NCBI GenBank assembly: GCA_947561715.1
Contig: OX387198.1
Span: forward strand, 14,632,001-14,696,000
Reading direction: 5' to 3'
Source: Ascidia mentula
Taxonomy: Eukaryota > Chordata > Ascidiacea > Phlebobranchia > Ascidiidae
DNA: 64,000 bases
Shown here: piece by piece, positions 13,765 through 26,840 of the stretch
Layout of the letters: each line of letters opens with the position of its first letter
Numbering within the stretch: the first letter of the stretch is position 1
The notes under the pieces: model-generated
Told to the model about the DNA's origin: nothing
Databases searched by the model: none
The model's input: only the letters and a program-made list of their open reading frames with translations
Position numbers and translations under genes: made by a program

Positions 13765-16700
13765 ATGCTGGCTGGTACAGGAAAACTTCTACTGGTCTTC
13801 GTACTTACTTGTCTCTTTTTCGGCGAAGAAGGTACGAGAATTGGATTTTAGTGCGCTTTCGACTTACAGCAATTAGCCAAAGCAGTAACATTTGCACGAA
13901 TAGCATATAGGACAGGCAGTCGTTCTTTGCCGATAATTCATATTGTCGGCGACTTGTCAACAAAGTGTCGGGAGCTCGCTTTCGAGGCCGCTCGCACATG
14001 ACCAATCGCTTACCCAGTAACTAAGCTAACCGAATCAGATTTTCCTTGACCTCAAACTTTTTTAAAAATGATTATATTTGGCCCTAGTAAATGACGTCTT
14101 CCTAATATTTCTGGTTGCTATATTTTGCTGTATTGCACTTATGAACATTTGCATCTTGAACTTCGCATCAGGGCACTTTCGTTCGGGTTAACATTATGAT
14201 TAAGTATTAATCCACACTGGATAGACCAACTTTCAAAATATCAGCAAAACACAGTGACCTGAAATAGTTGTGCGCCCTGTAACATTTTGACTCCAGCTTA
14301 CATTCAGAAGTACGCCCAAGAATGTTTTCGTACGTGGTCAAACACCGTGCGATAGACAGAACCAGAAATTATTTCAATCACAGGACTTTACTTCGCACTA
14401 ATAACTAAAAGTTTACGCAAGTTTGTACAAAATTGCATCATGAATAGTGATTGTAGTAGTTGCAATGCAGGTTTTTTTGCTCAAGAAGTAACGCCGAATG
14501 TTAGCGCCAGTAAAGTTGAGGGTGATCTAATTTCGAACCCTGCGTTAGATCGGGCCGGTATTGAAAGAGGCTACAAAATGCCAACACATTCACAAACAAC
14601 ACAAAGAGAAAAACGTAATAGGTTCAACAAATTGCCGCGTATGACAAACAAAATAACTTGACACTTAAACTTCATTGTTCTGTTTTTTAGTTACTTCACG
14701 ACCCATCCAGGGAACTTGTGATAAGTGGAACTGCACGATAAATGGTGAGACAGAATTGTGCGCCCGCAACGGCCTTCAATGCTGTTTGGGCAGCGAAAGG
14801 AATTTCATAATCCGTTCCGGAAAGCGGAGGTTGGAAAAGTGTTGCTTCGGTAAGCAGTGTTTTATGTTTTAAAACGCAATACACGATTCTACACGGTTTG
14901 GTCACTTTATCAAAAAGACCAAGCAGTTTGTGAAACTTTTTGCACAATTTCTTTGCCTTTCTTGGTTCGTACTAACGTCTTGTTTGTGTATTGCAGGTGC
15001 AACGAATCCCGTGTATAGTTTATCTACGCAATTGTGTTCCGGAAAAAAAGTGATACCGAAAACCAAAGGCTTGGAGAAGTGTTGCGAGGATGTTGTCTAC
15101 AGACCTGACACTGAGGAATGCTTAGAAAAGCAAAATCCGTTTAAATGTCACGTGCAGCCTAAAGGTAGCTATTTACTCTTACGATATTATTTAACACTCC
15201 GAAATATTTTAATTGCGTTGAAGAATTTTTTTTTCCATTTTGGTAAGTTGAATATTTTTTTAGCAGGTTTCGATTCCGCGTCACCTCAACTACCAAGCTA
15301 TATCTTGTCCCATACGGAAGGTAAATAATAGAAATACGGTTTATTATGTTTGAACTGCACTTCCTTTGTCGGTTTCGACAGTTTATGAATTTACACGCAA
15401 TTGGTTAGCAGCAATGAGGAACTACTTACCTATAATATTATTTAGGTGTAAGCATTTCTAAAACTAAGCGCGTTTTGGGTCAATCAAAACGGCAAAGGTG
15501 CTTGAAAACAAACTAAACCACACAATGTGATTGTTCAGACAAAAACGTGGGGAATGAGTTTGGGGGAAGGCCCGAAAACCAAAGCACCTGTGGAGGAGAA
15601 GAAATAAACCCAGAGAGCGATCTCTGCTGCGATGACGTAGTTTACCGCAACGAAAGAGGAATATTTGAATGTTGCGAAGCCGCAAAATTCAACCCTATAA
15701 CTCAGGATTGTTGTCTAAACGGCCCACAACCAAAAGGAATCGATATTTGTGGTGAGTACATGCGATTAGCTGGCACTAATCTTGTAAGTTAGGATCGATT
15801 GCCTAGCGCGCATTCCAATTAATATGCTATTACTGATGGAAAAGTTACATCTAAATGTACCAGAAACACAATCAAATTATAAAATGTGCCGTATCAGTCT
15901 TTATGTCTGCAACTGAATTGGCCTGCTGGTTTGGCACTGTTTGAGAAGACTGGCTTGTATATTATGAAGTACACGAGCTTTCGCGGGTAACCCTCGCTTC
16001 ATCAGGTGTAAATGACAATTCAGAAACCAGGAGAAATCAGAAACACAATATATTTCTTATCGCAACGGAAATTTAACCATGCCTCAAAACATGATTTTTC
16101 TTCAAAGGCGAAAACGTTGTCTCCGAAGATCCTGGGACTTGTGGAGGTCAAGCTATGAACCAAGAGTCCGACCTATGTTGTGACGCCGTGCTCTACCCTG
16201 GAAAAAGGGGAAAGTTACAATGTTGTGAAGCTGCAGTGATCGACCCCCGCGAAATAGTTTGCTGCCAGAGCGGACCCCGATCAAAGATGGTTGGATGTGG
16301 TGAGCAACCTTTTCATTTATTCGTACCTAACTATATACCAAGAATAAATTAAAAATGACCTTGTGAATTACGTTGTCGAATTTGTAAATGCTTTGTTTTA
16401 ATGTTGTGCCCATTTTAGTGTGGTGCGCAAACAAAGTAGCAAGCTTGGGACAACAAGCATGAGGTTGCTCTTGTTAATGACGCTCACTTGACCATGTTGG
16501 CTTAAAGCCATTATCTTAAATTTCTCAGTACCCTGTTGCTTCGCAGAAGTAATGTCATGCTTTCGTATAGCCAGGCAGGATCGCCCCACTGCGCAGGCCC
16601 TTTATATTTGGCGATCACAGCTTTAAAAACCCTTACCCTGTGGCTTGTTTCATTATTATTTGCTTCAAATTTCCAATGATACAAGTCGTGTTAATAACAG

Positions 16701-17110
16701 GAAAAATCTTTTTAGGTGACGAAGATGAAGTCAAACAGGTGATTGCCTACTTCATTAAACCAAAAAAAGTTAAATGCCGTTCGAAGAAAGGCACCCGGAA
16801 ATGCAAGGTCATCGCTACATTAATGCTTTCCGAAACCACTGACGATCTGGACCCAAGGCCCCCGACTTTGCTTTACAAACGGGCAAAAATCATTCTGCAA
16901 GATTGTCCGGAACACTTTACGATGCTGAAAGTGTGGTATTTGTTCGGTACTGATAGACCCCTCCGCAAAAAGACAACTCTACGCATGAAAAAGGATTGGA
17001 TGACCTACGATATCCTGCCAACAGATCTTCAGGACGTTTACGAGAACTTTTATTGGCAAGAGAAAGGCCTGAAAAAAAAAGGAAGGAGACGACGAAAGCG
17101 TCTAAGTTAA
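13765..17110 (+). CDS. secreted galaxin-like / netrin-like protein, paralogue A
   Basis: I assembled seven exons: 13765-13831, 14691-14849, 14997-15164, 15267-15320, 15539-15751, 16108-16299 and 16716-17110. All splice as GT-AG, every intron is phase 1, and the product is 415 aa. The start is chosen because exon 1 is a textbook signal peptide (MLAGTGKLLLVFVLTCLFF). Mature exons carry paired cysteines: QCC and KCC in exon 2, KCC in exon 3. Exons 5 and 6 each hold a full DLCCD..(V/L)Y....G...CCEAA...P....CC..GP..K...C unit, the galaxin-like di-cysteine pattern. The last exon (131 aa) has an NTR/C345C-like run, with a strand ending KIILQDCPEHF, then WYLFGTD and KKDWMTYDIL, and ends in a basic Lys/Arg tail. 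The family is inferred from pattern, not from a search. An extracellular-matrix role is plausible but unproven. Paralogue B lies about 16 kb downstream on the same strand. Confidence 0.75.
15940..16020 (-). repeat. Penelope-type LTR fragment in intron 5 of paralogue A
   Basis: On the minus strand this reads CCTGATGAAG, a short hairpin of G/C-rich sequence, then CGCGAAAGC. This CTGATGA...GAAA arrangement recurs in Penelope-like element ends elsewhere in the window. The fragment is short and lies wholly inside an intron. Confidence 0.45.
16398..16640 (-). repeat. SINE-related fragment in intron 6 of paralogue A
   Basis: Read on the minus strand, 16540-16622 matches the leader part of the SINE at 21.4-21.9 kb. 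Shared words are GCTGTGATCGCCAA and CCTGCGCAGTGGGGCGATCC, followed by weaker similarity. The tRNA-like part is absent, so this is a truncated copy. Confidence 0.5.
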
Positions 17111-17360
17111 ACTTGAATTAGTTTTATTTATTTATGCATTTCGTCTTTTCGCAACCACGCGTCTTGTCACCAGTTTGACAGTTGCAGTAAAAACCTATAT
17201 TTCGTCCAAGTACCCCATTTGAAAAGAAAAATATAAAATTTCGTTGTCAATATTCAAAACAAGACAGTGCCCATTGGTTGGTGCTTAAATCATGGTGTCT
17301 AAATTTGCACAATTTGTTGTTTTGATGTCTTCGTTTCTTGCTCATTGATGTACTGTTTAC

Positions 17361-17396
17361 ATGGTAATTATATGTTTATTTATTTATTTATTCGTT
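17361..17396 (+). repeat. TTTA microsatellite in the 3' UTR
   Basis: A short run of TTTATTTATTTATTTATT-type repeats lies downstream of paralogue A, within its likely 3' UTR. Confidence 0.6.
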
Positions 17397-17680
17397 TGAT
17401 TGTCAGCATAAAAACCATTGATTTTTGCCTAGTTGCAGATTTTTTCCTTAGCCTAATTGCAACTTCCTTCACCACAAAATATCTTGAGAAAATGACAGAG
17501 CATTAGGTATAAACACCGTAAAATAACGTATTCAATCCGGTACCAAATTACAGCATCTCTCATAAGACAACAAAAAGTTTGCTGAAATTTCCCACGTGTG
17601 CTCTTACGCAATCAACTTTTGTTTGCCATTTGTCAGTTCATTGTTATTTGTTTGTGATTCGCGCATATTTATTTTTATTC

Positions 17681-17686
17681 AATAAA
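17681..17686 (+). terminator. polyadenylation signal for paralogue A
   Basis: AATAAA lies about 570 nt after the stop codon and is the first canonical hexamer downstream. It marks the likely end of the 3' UTR. Confidence 0.5.
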
Positions 17687-18674
17687 ATCTGAAAAAATAC
17701 CTGAGAGTTCTTTTAGGTGAAATTACAAGTGCAAGTGAAGGTAACAGTTCAATTAAACGACATATGTGTTATGAATTAGTACATTGTAAAACAAATGTTG
17801 GCAACATGTGAAAAAATTCATAAAGTTACAACTAATCACCAATTCCCCTACCGGGTTTTTACAGATGTTCCGAAAATGTAACAATTTCGTAATGAAGGAA
17901 GTCCCAGCGCGATGTATCAAACAATAGACCCGCGAGCCATAATGACATATAACAAACATCACATTCAACTAGACAATGGGCTGTCGAACGCCGGCATTGT
18001 TACCTATTATGGTTGATAATAGAAAAGCGAAATTAAGAAGACAGTTGTTACGACAGCATTGTCAGGGACTTTTTGAGCGCATTGGCATATCCTAACAATG
18101 AAATTCAACTGCTCTGACGCAGTGGTTTCAAAAAAACGGGCTTTTGTTGTACGTGGAGTGGCGAATTTCACTGTGTTGTTTTCAAACATGACAAAATCAA
18201 CACATTTAGACGTATACGAATTTGCATGCAGGATTTTGTTGAGTCTGTCTATTTCCGATTGGGCCCATATTTTAGGCGGAGATAAAAATAAAGTGAATTT
18301 TGTATAGGGTTGAAGTAAAAATAGGAAGTATGTGTGTAAAAATAAACAAGTGTCTGAATAGCAGATTTATATACGTCGAATTGTATAAGTCCCTTGCTTC
18401 AAGCTCCGCTGCATAACTTAACATCATTGGGAACTTTATACAAGTTAACAGGATGGGTAATCTTTACTTAATCGGGTTGCGTATTTTTTCGACACAAACC
18501 TGCCTTTTATAAAGAGACGAGAAATACTATTTGTGTGTTTATCGCAAATCTACAAACTTATTTATAGCCAAAGTGTCGTAATTCAACCAAAAGCTCTCGT
18601 GGAGGCAAGGTTTTGTTGTCAGCAGTCGAATAAGCATTTGAAACACCAAAAACACTCCAAACGTCTCGCAGACG

Positions 18675-18871
18675 GGCTTATAAAGCGCCACTAAAAAGGG
18701 AAAGTGTCAACGTCATACATTCCTGTTCACAGAGTCGTGATCGTGAGGTTTGTGTATATGGGAGTGACAGAAAGCAGGCCTGCTTCAAAAGGTTGAGGTA
18801 TATAAAAGGCTGCTGTTATAACGAGAGCAGTTGGGCCAACAACAGCTCGTATATAAACATCTGCTGACAAA
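18675..18871 (+). promoter_or_regulatory. duplicated TATA-containing block, copy 1
   Basis: This block is nearly identical to 34849-35040. The last 110 bp differ at only about two or three positions. It contains a strong TATA box (TATATAAAAGG, 18799-18809) followed about 30 bp later by GAGCAGTTGGG, a plausible initiator area, and then a second TATATAAA. No exon with a start codon follows that I can support. It may be a promoter, a non-coding RNA locus, or simply a repeat. It sits about 1.6 kb after the paralogue A stop, as its twin does after paralogue B. Confidence 0.5.
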
Positions 18872-21432
18872 ATAAGAATTCGTAAACGGCGACGAAGAAG
18901 CAAGGAATCAGATATTGGAACAAGAATTGTTTTGAAAACGATTACAATCAAATTAGGAATTTCGCAAATTTTTTTGCAACACGTAACTGTAATGCAATTC
19001 AAGGCAATGACAGAGGCCGACAGAAAACAAACTAACCAACTGCCAATCTGACGGAGAAAAGAATACAGGAAGAATTGCCAACGTACCCAGGAGCCAGCAT
19101 GAAAGTCGCCAAACCATGCATCTCATTGGCTTATTGAATGTTGACTGTTTCTCGAAAAAATGTTCTGTTTGGTTATTCAATTATATTCGGGTTAGATACC
19201 AGTGTCATGTGTGTTTGTATTTTGCAATCTGTGCAAATGTCGCAATAAACACTGAAAAAAAACATTTGGTTATTACACAAAACTTTATTTTGCCAACAAA
19301 CATTCTTACCAGCAAAACACCTCTGTTCGGGCTCCACTTATACAGCAGCGTGAAAACAGTGGGAAGAAGCGCCACAAATCATAGCTGCCTTTGCGGCTAC
19401 GGTTGTGATTGATGGTTAAAAAATTACACGTCACAATAACTTTAAACCTCTTTTTAAACCATATTATAAATACGACGCTGTGGATTGTGATAGCTCAAAA
19501 TGTTAGAAGAATTATAATACACAAACAGAATTATAGGCATCGTTGCATGCCTCAATAAACACGCGGAGAGTCAAGATGACCGAGGGTTTGTACAATCGGT
19601 TGCGTCATGCGTATTTTTCTCCCTTTCGAAACACATCCGCCAAAGGAGAAATGCTCTTATAACGACTGGCTTAGAAAGGGAATATAAAGATTTGGGACAC
19701 GGTGATTGCATTCTGAGGTAATGCCATGATGTCACACGTATGCTCTCATACGACGGTTGTTTGTTTACGCACTTGCGTAATGTCCGCGCCGTATGCTGTT
19801 GTGGATACTGTACAGGGAGAATAAGCAAGTTTTGGTCTCAACTAAAAAAAAAACATTTAAACCCGAAATAATTGGCACCAATAAGATAATGTTTGGGCAT
19901 ATAAATGATCCCTAACGGAAGTCATCGCGTTAAGGGGACGTTAGAGTAAAATTATTCCGTTTGTTTGTAACCGCCATGTCCACTGGTCGAAACTGCTACC
20001 AAAACACAAAAAGAGAGTGACATTTGAACAAACCAAACGTCCACAAAAAATAACCATTGATAACAAGATGGGTTTTAACTTCACAAAGAATCAATTACAT
20101 CTGCAGCGAGACCCGCAGATACAAAGATACTTTATTATACTGCTGAACCACCATATAAGATAATGTTACTAATTTAAAGTGTGTATGCATAGGTTAAACC
20201 ATGCCTTCTGTTTGTTTTGGCATCTGTTATCGTTGCTTGGCAACATAATTACGTATGGTGTCAACCAATTACAGCGCCGCGTATACCTATTTTCCATAAA
20301 GTTGACTTAATACCTTGTAGCGAACGTCATATCGGTCTAAATATAATTTGGTTACCATGCAAACCTGACTATGTGTATGTGGTGACGTCACAGAACCGAA
20401 GATTAATGTATTTATAGAGCTTAAAACATACCCCCTATACTGCTGTGTATCTTGATATTTAATGTCATGTATTAACCTTATGACCTTTTAATAGCTTTTA
20501 AAACTATCGCAGGCGTCTACTTTTATGTGGGTAATCCAAAGATTTTGGGGCCATTAAAAGTAGAAGAACTACAGGAAAATACAATGATTATGTGATTCAT
20601 TGTTGAAATTATTATAGCTTTTTTGGTAATAACAGATTTCTTGGCTCAAATCAAATCTACGTATTCCTAACTCATCGGTCGAATGGGAGCTGACGAACGG
20701 GCGGAATGCAAAGGCGGCGATCAGACCATCAAAATTGAAGCGTTTGTTTTTGTGGAATGCTTCCCTCTTAAACTGAACAAATGTTTGCCAACTTAGCAAA
20801 CACCGTTATCATGTTGTAATACCTGAAGTCGTCATAACATATGATAACAAAGTTGCAACACAAACTGCTTCGAAAATACATGTTGCAAGCAACCACCTAT
20901 GAAACAGTATCTTGTTTACAACCGTTGCCGTAGAAACCTAGCAGGGAGCAACCAATCACGAGGCGCCTTCACCCGGTGCTGTTTAGTCAGAGCAAATATC
21001 TTCATCGTCATTCATGGTTACAACTTACCGAAACTCCGTAGGTGTCGCGTAATACATCCAGCTGACTTTCCAAGAAATTAGCATATTGCCGACAATACCT
21101 CAAGCGAATAAAATGTACAAATGTTTCAGTACTGTGCAAATACGGATCGTAACCACATACGACAAAGTCAAATCAATGAGGGTTTTATTTGGACCAAAAC
21201 CTGTCTCTTGCCATTTTTGCTGCACAACAAATTCCCTAAATATACAATATAGTCCCCTGCAACTTTGCCAAGAACATTCTCTAAATAAGCACAATGTAAT
21301 AAAAAACGCTTGGTTATGCAAGTTAATACGCTGAACTGGGTCAAACTTTTGTCAAAACGTTTGCTGTCGCCAAATGATTTCAAATCTCCCTTCAACACAA
21401 AAAACGCCATACCTAATACAACTAATTGAACA

Positions 21433-21890
21433 TGATTTTTCAAATCTTGCTCCGACTTGTCAGGAAAAAGTGACTGATCCAGCTAGGCTGCAATGCCTGG
21501 GCTGCCAAGCCTGCAAACCTAATGATCGCGATACGATAGCTGTGATCGCCAAGCAAGGACCTGCGCAGTGGGGCGATCCTGCCAATCATGCCATTGCATG
21601 AAATGTTACTGCGTTATCTGACACGGTGGTAGAGATCCCCTACGTATATGTGAAGGTTGCCTGGCAAGTTGTGCGCTTGCGCACCAGTGTACCTTGGCCA
21701 CAATATACCCCGTGAAACCACTGAGCTCCTGTAGCTCAGTTGGTTGAGGGTTGTGCGTGGTTAGCCCAGGGTCGTGAGTTCAAACCTCACCGGGAGCTTG
21801 ATTTTTCAAATCTTGCTCCGACTTGTCAGGAAAAAGTGGCTGATCCAGCTGGGCTGAAATGTCTGGGCTGCCAAGCCTGCAAACCTACTA
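21433..21890 (+). repeat. tRNA-derived SINE with leader and body
   Basis: A tRNA-like head at 21725-21797 is followed by a body beginning TTGATTTTTCAAATCTTGC. Another copy of that body (21435-21525) precedes the head, separated by a leader of about 200 bp. The same leader, head and body recur at 47.5-47.9 kb on the other strand, so this is a mobile family and not a single-copy gene. Two body copies in direct orientation suggest tandem insertion or an unusual dimeric unit. Confidence 0.7.
21725..21797 (+). tRNA. tRNA-like SINE head (not a functional tRNA)
   Basis: The 7-bp acceptor GCTCCTG pairs with CGGGAGC. An A box (TAGCTCAGTTGG) and a B box (GAGTTCAAACC) are present, which would support RNA polymerase III transcription. 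The anticodon arm does not fold cleanly and the sequence is embedded in a dispersed repeat. I therefore read it as a SINE promoter head rather than a tRNA gene. Confidence 0.55.
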
Positions 21891-24831
21891 ATTGAACATA
21901 TTTGAAGTTATTCATCAAGCCATGATGTTTGTACTAGGGCATGTCTATTTATTGCTCAAGATGAGATCAAACGTCGCATATCTAAGTGTATAAATTCCTG
22001 ACAATTTTTGGTTGAGACAACTTTGTACACAATAAAGTACAACCCGCGTTTGTACAGAAAGAAGATATCATGTATAAATAAATGTTGTGGGACGTTTAAT
22101 TTCTCTTGAAACAGGCCAAATATGGCTCAGTTTGTCATGCGCAACACCACGAGGTCACAATAGCACCTGTTGGGAAATACCCTTTTAAGAAAGCCTGGTG
22201 TTGCATCACAGAGTAAATGATCAGATACCAAGACCCGCAAACAACAATATATTATTCGAATGACTCACCCAAAATGAGAATTGCGACTTGTTTTTGTGGT
22301 TAAGCCGCTCACTGAGAAATACCGTCACAACTGGCTCAATAAAAGTTTAACAAAAGCACCGAAAGTATATATTGCCGTGGAAGGTGATTTACCTTGTCTG
22401 AGGTTGTCCGATGTTAATTTGCCGTTCCATTTTTGGCCACAACTTTAAATGTGTTTTGCTTCTGTGTACGAATTGCCCACAGTCCTAAAATTTGACGACA
22501 TGTAAGTAAAGATATGCTAGGCTATATACTACTTGTTATGTTCATAGCGTCTTGTACACGGATATGTTGTTTAAAGACAGCTGAGTTTTATAATTTTGTT
22601 TGTAAGTGGCCTTAAGAAGTAAACCAACGAAATGAGCATGTAGTGATTTATGTGTATTGTACCAAAAAGTAGTGCGAAACGTAGTTGCATGCAGTACCAC
22701 AAGTTACGAACGATATGAGGCGTGAACAGCTACCCATTGAGAATATAAATACATTTGTTTGTAGCAAATATCCAACGTGTGATAGGCCTATCTGTCTCAA
22801 AATACCGAATGGGTCCTTTGCTATCATTTTTACAACACGGAAATTTCCGTGCTAAAAACGTAGTTGTTTATCAGCACCCCCACGAAGTTTACGATCCCCA
22901 GGTATATTTTTGACTATAATTAGATCAAAAGTACAACAGCCGACCTCAGGTATGTGCTTTCAGGTTCAAAAACCACGGCGCCTACACAAAAGGTAATTCC
23001 TTGCCAAAATCAGCGCAAACAAGTCTTAAATAAATTCGCATTGAATAGCGGGGGCGGTTAAATAAGCTCTCACACGTCACAGCGCCGAAAGTTACTTCCT
23101 TTTCAACTCACGTCCCCCAAAACCCAAAATAACCACAGGGCAAACTTTTATCGTGGCGTTATTCCACGTCACAAAGAATCAACCATCATACTTAAACTTT
23201 GAACAGATATAAATAAATCAGCTAGACGAATCTCGGTGAAATTGTGTTTGCTTTGAGTTATTTTAACTCCCTGCCTGGCCACAAGTGCATTGTTTGAACA
23301 GCGAAGCCTGATACACAGCACAACACAATTGAAACGTAACAGTTGCTGCATTTCGCTGCACAAAATGCCTCTTTATTGGACGAAACAGGTCTTACGATCG
23401 TCATTGTTAATTTTATGGCTTGCAAACAAAGGTTACAATGCGGGTCATAGCGTTGAAGCAGGAAATCATACAACGCTAAATAACCTGCTGTTGATTTGCG
23501 AAACCCCATTCAAATTTGTTTTAATGTGAAAGAAAAGCAACAACCTCATCAACCCCAACATGAATGCAACAACCCATATGTACGTTAATGTTTTCAAAAA
23601 TGTACAACTGAAAGGATAAATGTGTTTCTTTGGTAAAACACAAGCAAATCGATTACTTTTGTATTGTACAGCCTTTTTTAATGTGATTTCGGTTGGTGAT
23701 TTTTACTAGGGAAGACATTTTCAGATTTAATTCGGGCAAAGGGAAACATGCAGTGCAAATTCTTGTATTCAGCAATCAAGTCAAGTCAACCTAAACAGCG
23801 AACCGCCATTCTTTGGGCTACCGCTATGACGTCAAAAAGGGGCTTTGTATGATTTAAACTGAGCAAGCGACTTTGCCCGCTTCAATTGCCGTCAATGATA
23901 TGACAAGAAACTGAGCAACAATAAACTGTTTTGAAATAAGAAACTATTTGCTCTTTGCTTGCTATTCCGCGTGTACTGGTTTCCACAGGAAAGTGATGCC
24001 TGCAATGCGACGGTATGGTTTGTATTTAAATGTAATATGCAAATGTCAGTATTTAAACTTATCCCAAAGCAGTGACGTATAGTGTCACCAATAACCGGAT
24101 CAGAAATATGTAGGGGGATTCATTTTCCCTCACTTTCACCTTGACTGAAATCAGTTTCGGATTTAAGTGCATTTGTTTTACACTCATTTACAACAAAACG
24201 AAATACAGTAAATGGTATGGATTGATACAAGTGAAAATGCAATACCGAAAAGTTGCTTCAATTCATTACCCAGTGTAACGAGACAGGGAGTAGAGCTAAC
24301 TTACTGGAAACAAACTGTTTACCACGTGTCGGCGTCAGCCGGCTTGCGGAGTTAAGTTTGGTTTCTGCGACGCAACGAAGCGTGACCGCAACTGGTTTCA
24401 CGTGTTTAAGTGCCACAAGGCAAGTTTGTTGCAGAAATCGAACGAAAGCAACTCGACAAAAGGTGAATGCCCTCCTATAGAGACTGTTTCGGGTGCTCAC
24501 AGAGACTGTTTCGGGCACTACCAACCCTCGCTCGCTGGTGTTTGCTGTGTGACAAACATAATAAATCCTGTCACTAATGACGTCAAATGGACAGGTTACA
24601 TGGAGTCATTTGAATTGTGTAGTGACATTTAAACCGCGAATGCAAACACGTCGAAAGTGAATGTAATTAGGGGATAATTCCGAATTTGGAGCCGATAACT
24701 GCAACCACTGACTCGTCTTAATCTGACATGTTTAAATAATATGGGATGATACTCTAAAACTGTCAAATGTCAACAAACAGAATGGAAAACTGGCCCTTTC
24801 TCTCCTCGCAGACCTACATACAACACCAACC

Positions 24832-25429
24832 TTGCAGCGGTTTCGGGCCATTGTTTCTTTTACGCGGCTGCACGGTTAACGCTTGCGCTGATGATCATGT
24901 GATTTCTTGCAACACCCTAAGTAATATTCCGCAATTCGATGGCAAGGTTCACAGAAACCATTACCGAAACCACAGCTCACTTTAAGTAAAGGAAACAATG
25001 CAAACAAACCGGCACCGAAAGCGTGTTAAGAGCCCCCTCTTATTCTCTGCAAATCTAGATGCGGTTTTGAATGGTTAGAAATCATTGACATTAAACAATG
25101 CCAACATTGCAGCGGTTTCGGGCCATTGTTTCTTTTACGCGGCTGCACGGTTAACGCTTGCGCTGATGATCATGTGATTTCTTGCAACACCCTAAGTAAT
25201 ATTCCGCAATTCGATGGCAAGGTTCACAGAAACCATTACCGAAACCACAGCTCACTTTAAGTAAAGGAAACAATGCAAACAAACCGGCACCGAAAGCGTG
25301 TTAAGAGCCCCCTCTTATTCTCTGCAAATCTAGATGCGGTTTTGAATGGTTAGAAATCATTGACATTAAACAATGCCAACATTGCAGCGGTTTCGGGCCA
25401 TTGTTTCTTTTACGCGGCTGCACAATTAA
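24832..25429 (+). repeat. 275-bp tandem repeat, copies 1, 2 and start of 3
   Basis: A unit starting TTGCAGCGGTTTCGGGCC repeats with an exact 275-bp offset (landmark G at 24834, 25109 and 25384). Copies 1 and 2 are almost identical. Copy 3 is interrupted after 48 bp by the Harbinger element and resumes at 27726-27938. The array therefore has about 2.9 units. Near identity points to recent amplification. Confidence 0.85.
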
Positions 25430-25819
25430 AGGTGGCTGTACACAGGATGCGTTTCGGTCCGTTTTCGTCCGTAAGTGCATACGCGCGTAAAAATTCGGTC
25501 CGTCGCCTTCCGACGGGGTCTTTACACAGAATGCGTAACGTCCGAAACTTGCGAACCATGCGTTAACGCAAGGCCATCCGACGCGATCAAACATGTTTGA
25601 TTTTTACGCACGTACGCATGCGATTTTGTTGCTGTGAAAATATACCCATCTTTAATAAAGTGGGTTTTTGTAATATTTATGCATACTTGAAAGGTTAAAA
25701 TGGTACTTTTAAGATCAACAGTTGATTTTTTACCCTTTTTTGGGATAAATATCTTTTTGAGGCAGTGATTATCAGTAATAATAGCTGTTACAATGGCATA
25801 ACAACTGGTAGGCCCCTAA

Positions 25820-26840
25820 AATGGAATATAGTAAAGAAAAAAACTGATTGAACTTGTCCGTGAAAGACCAGCTTTATATGATATAAAAAATACAAAACAT
25901 TGTGTCAAAATATATTTTCAAAAATGCATGGGATGCTGTTGGCAAAGCGTGTGGTATAACAGGTAACAAAAATTAGAAAACTTCGAAATTTTATTGTTGT
26001 ACAATTTGTCCAAGCAAAGATAATGTTTTCGCCTGCCTTTGAAAGATAAAAGTGCCAAAGAAAAATGGAGAAACCTAAGAGATACGTATGTACGCAAAAA
26101 GAAAGAAGCAGAGACCAAGTGGATCTGGTTACATACCTCCACCAACCTGGCCATACTTTTCATCAATGATGTTTTTGGACAATTATACAAAGCATCGCAT
26201 GCAATATTGTTATTAAACTTATTTGGTTGTATCTGAACTTACTACATGTTTAGGACTGAGTCTCACATTTTGCAAGAGGACCCAACTTTCACAGCAGAAC
26301 AACAAGTTTACTCTGCTGTTTGTGAGGCAGCAGACGTTGGAAATACAATCAACAGCATGTTAATAAACTGTTAGGACAAGGTCCTGTATTTTTTAGGCAT
26401 AAGTCCTGATATTTCAGGTAAACAGCCCGAAGTACATGAAATTGGTACACCTGAAAGTTTAGAAACCCAAAAAAAAACGAAATCCAAAAGCATTAACTGG
26501 TCGTTCACCCAGTTCAGTTGGTAAAAAGAGAAGGAGGAAGGCAGCGGGTGTGGATCTATCGGTAATATTATTTAAACCTAGCAAGAGGATATGTAAAATA
26601 ATTTATATCATTTAATTGCAATGATTTTGCATGGGAACAATTGGGTGAAACTTTGCACACAACCAATGCTTTGATTTCTGAACAACTAAAAAAACCTCAG
26701 CATTCCATTATGCCAAAATTATTGAACAAAGATTAGATGCATTGCCAAACAACATGCATAAAGCTTTTGTAGCCATTACTGTAATACTGGCAGATTATGA
26801 CAAAGTTGAGATGCAGGAAACTGCGGAGATTGTATAGCTT
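25820..26840 (+). pseudogene. MADF (Myb/SANT-like) DNA-binding protein of the Harbinger element
   Basis: Exon-like 1 (about 25841-25960) reads KLIELVRERPALYDI, the start of a MADF domain. It continues in another frame as KNAWDAVGKACGITG, so one frameshift lies between. It ends at CAG|GTAACA. Exon-like 2 (about 26045) continues DKSAKEKWRNLRDTYVRK, the rest of MADF. Later fragments near 26700-26838 read like a C-terminal oligomerisation tail (IIEQRLDALPNN). Harbinger transposons commonly carry such a second, DNA-binding protein that helps target the transposase. The reading is broken by the frameshift and by stops in the middle part. Confidence 0.7.

Larger units (their letters stand above)
17690..24830. 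other. intergenic region with repeats, no supported gene
   Basis: After the polyadenylation signal of paralogue A I see no exon chain. The region holds the TATA-bearing duplicated block at 18.67-18.87 kb and the SINE at 21.43-21.9 kb. The remainder, including 19.0-21.4 kb and 21.9-24.8 kb, is AT-rich with only short chance frames. Confidence 0.5.

Noticed and set aside
13422-13910. 162-codon plus-strand frame
   Set aside because: It overlaps exon 1 of paralogue A in another frame and has no signal or family pattern.
18727-19002. Shared minus-strand frame in the two TATA blocks as a small gene
   Set aside because: The few differences between copies alter amino acids, and the frame extends into unrelated flanks, so the DNA rather than a protein appears conserved.
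21725-21797. Functional tRNA gene
   Set aside because: The acceptor and boxes are good, but the anticodon arm is poor and the sequence is part of a dispersed SINE.
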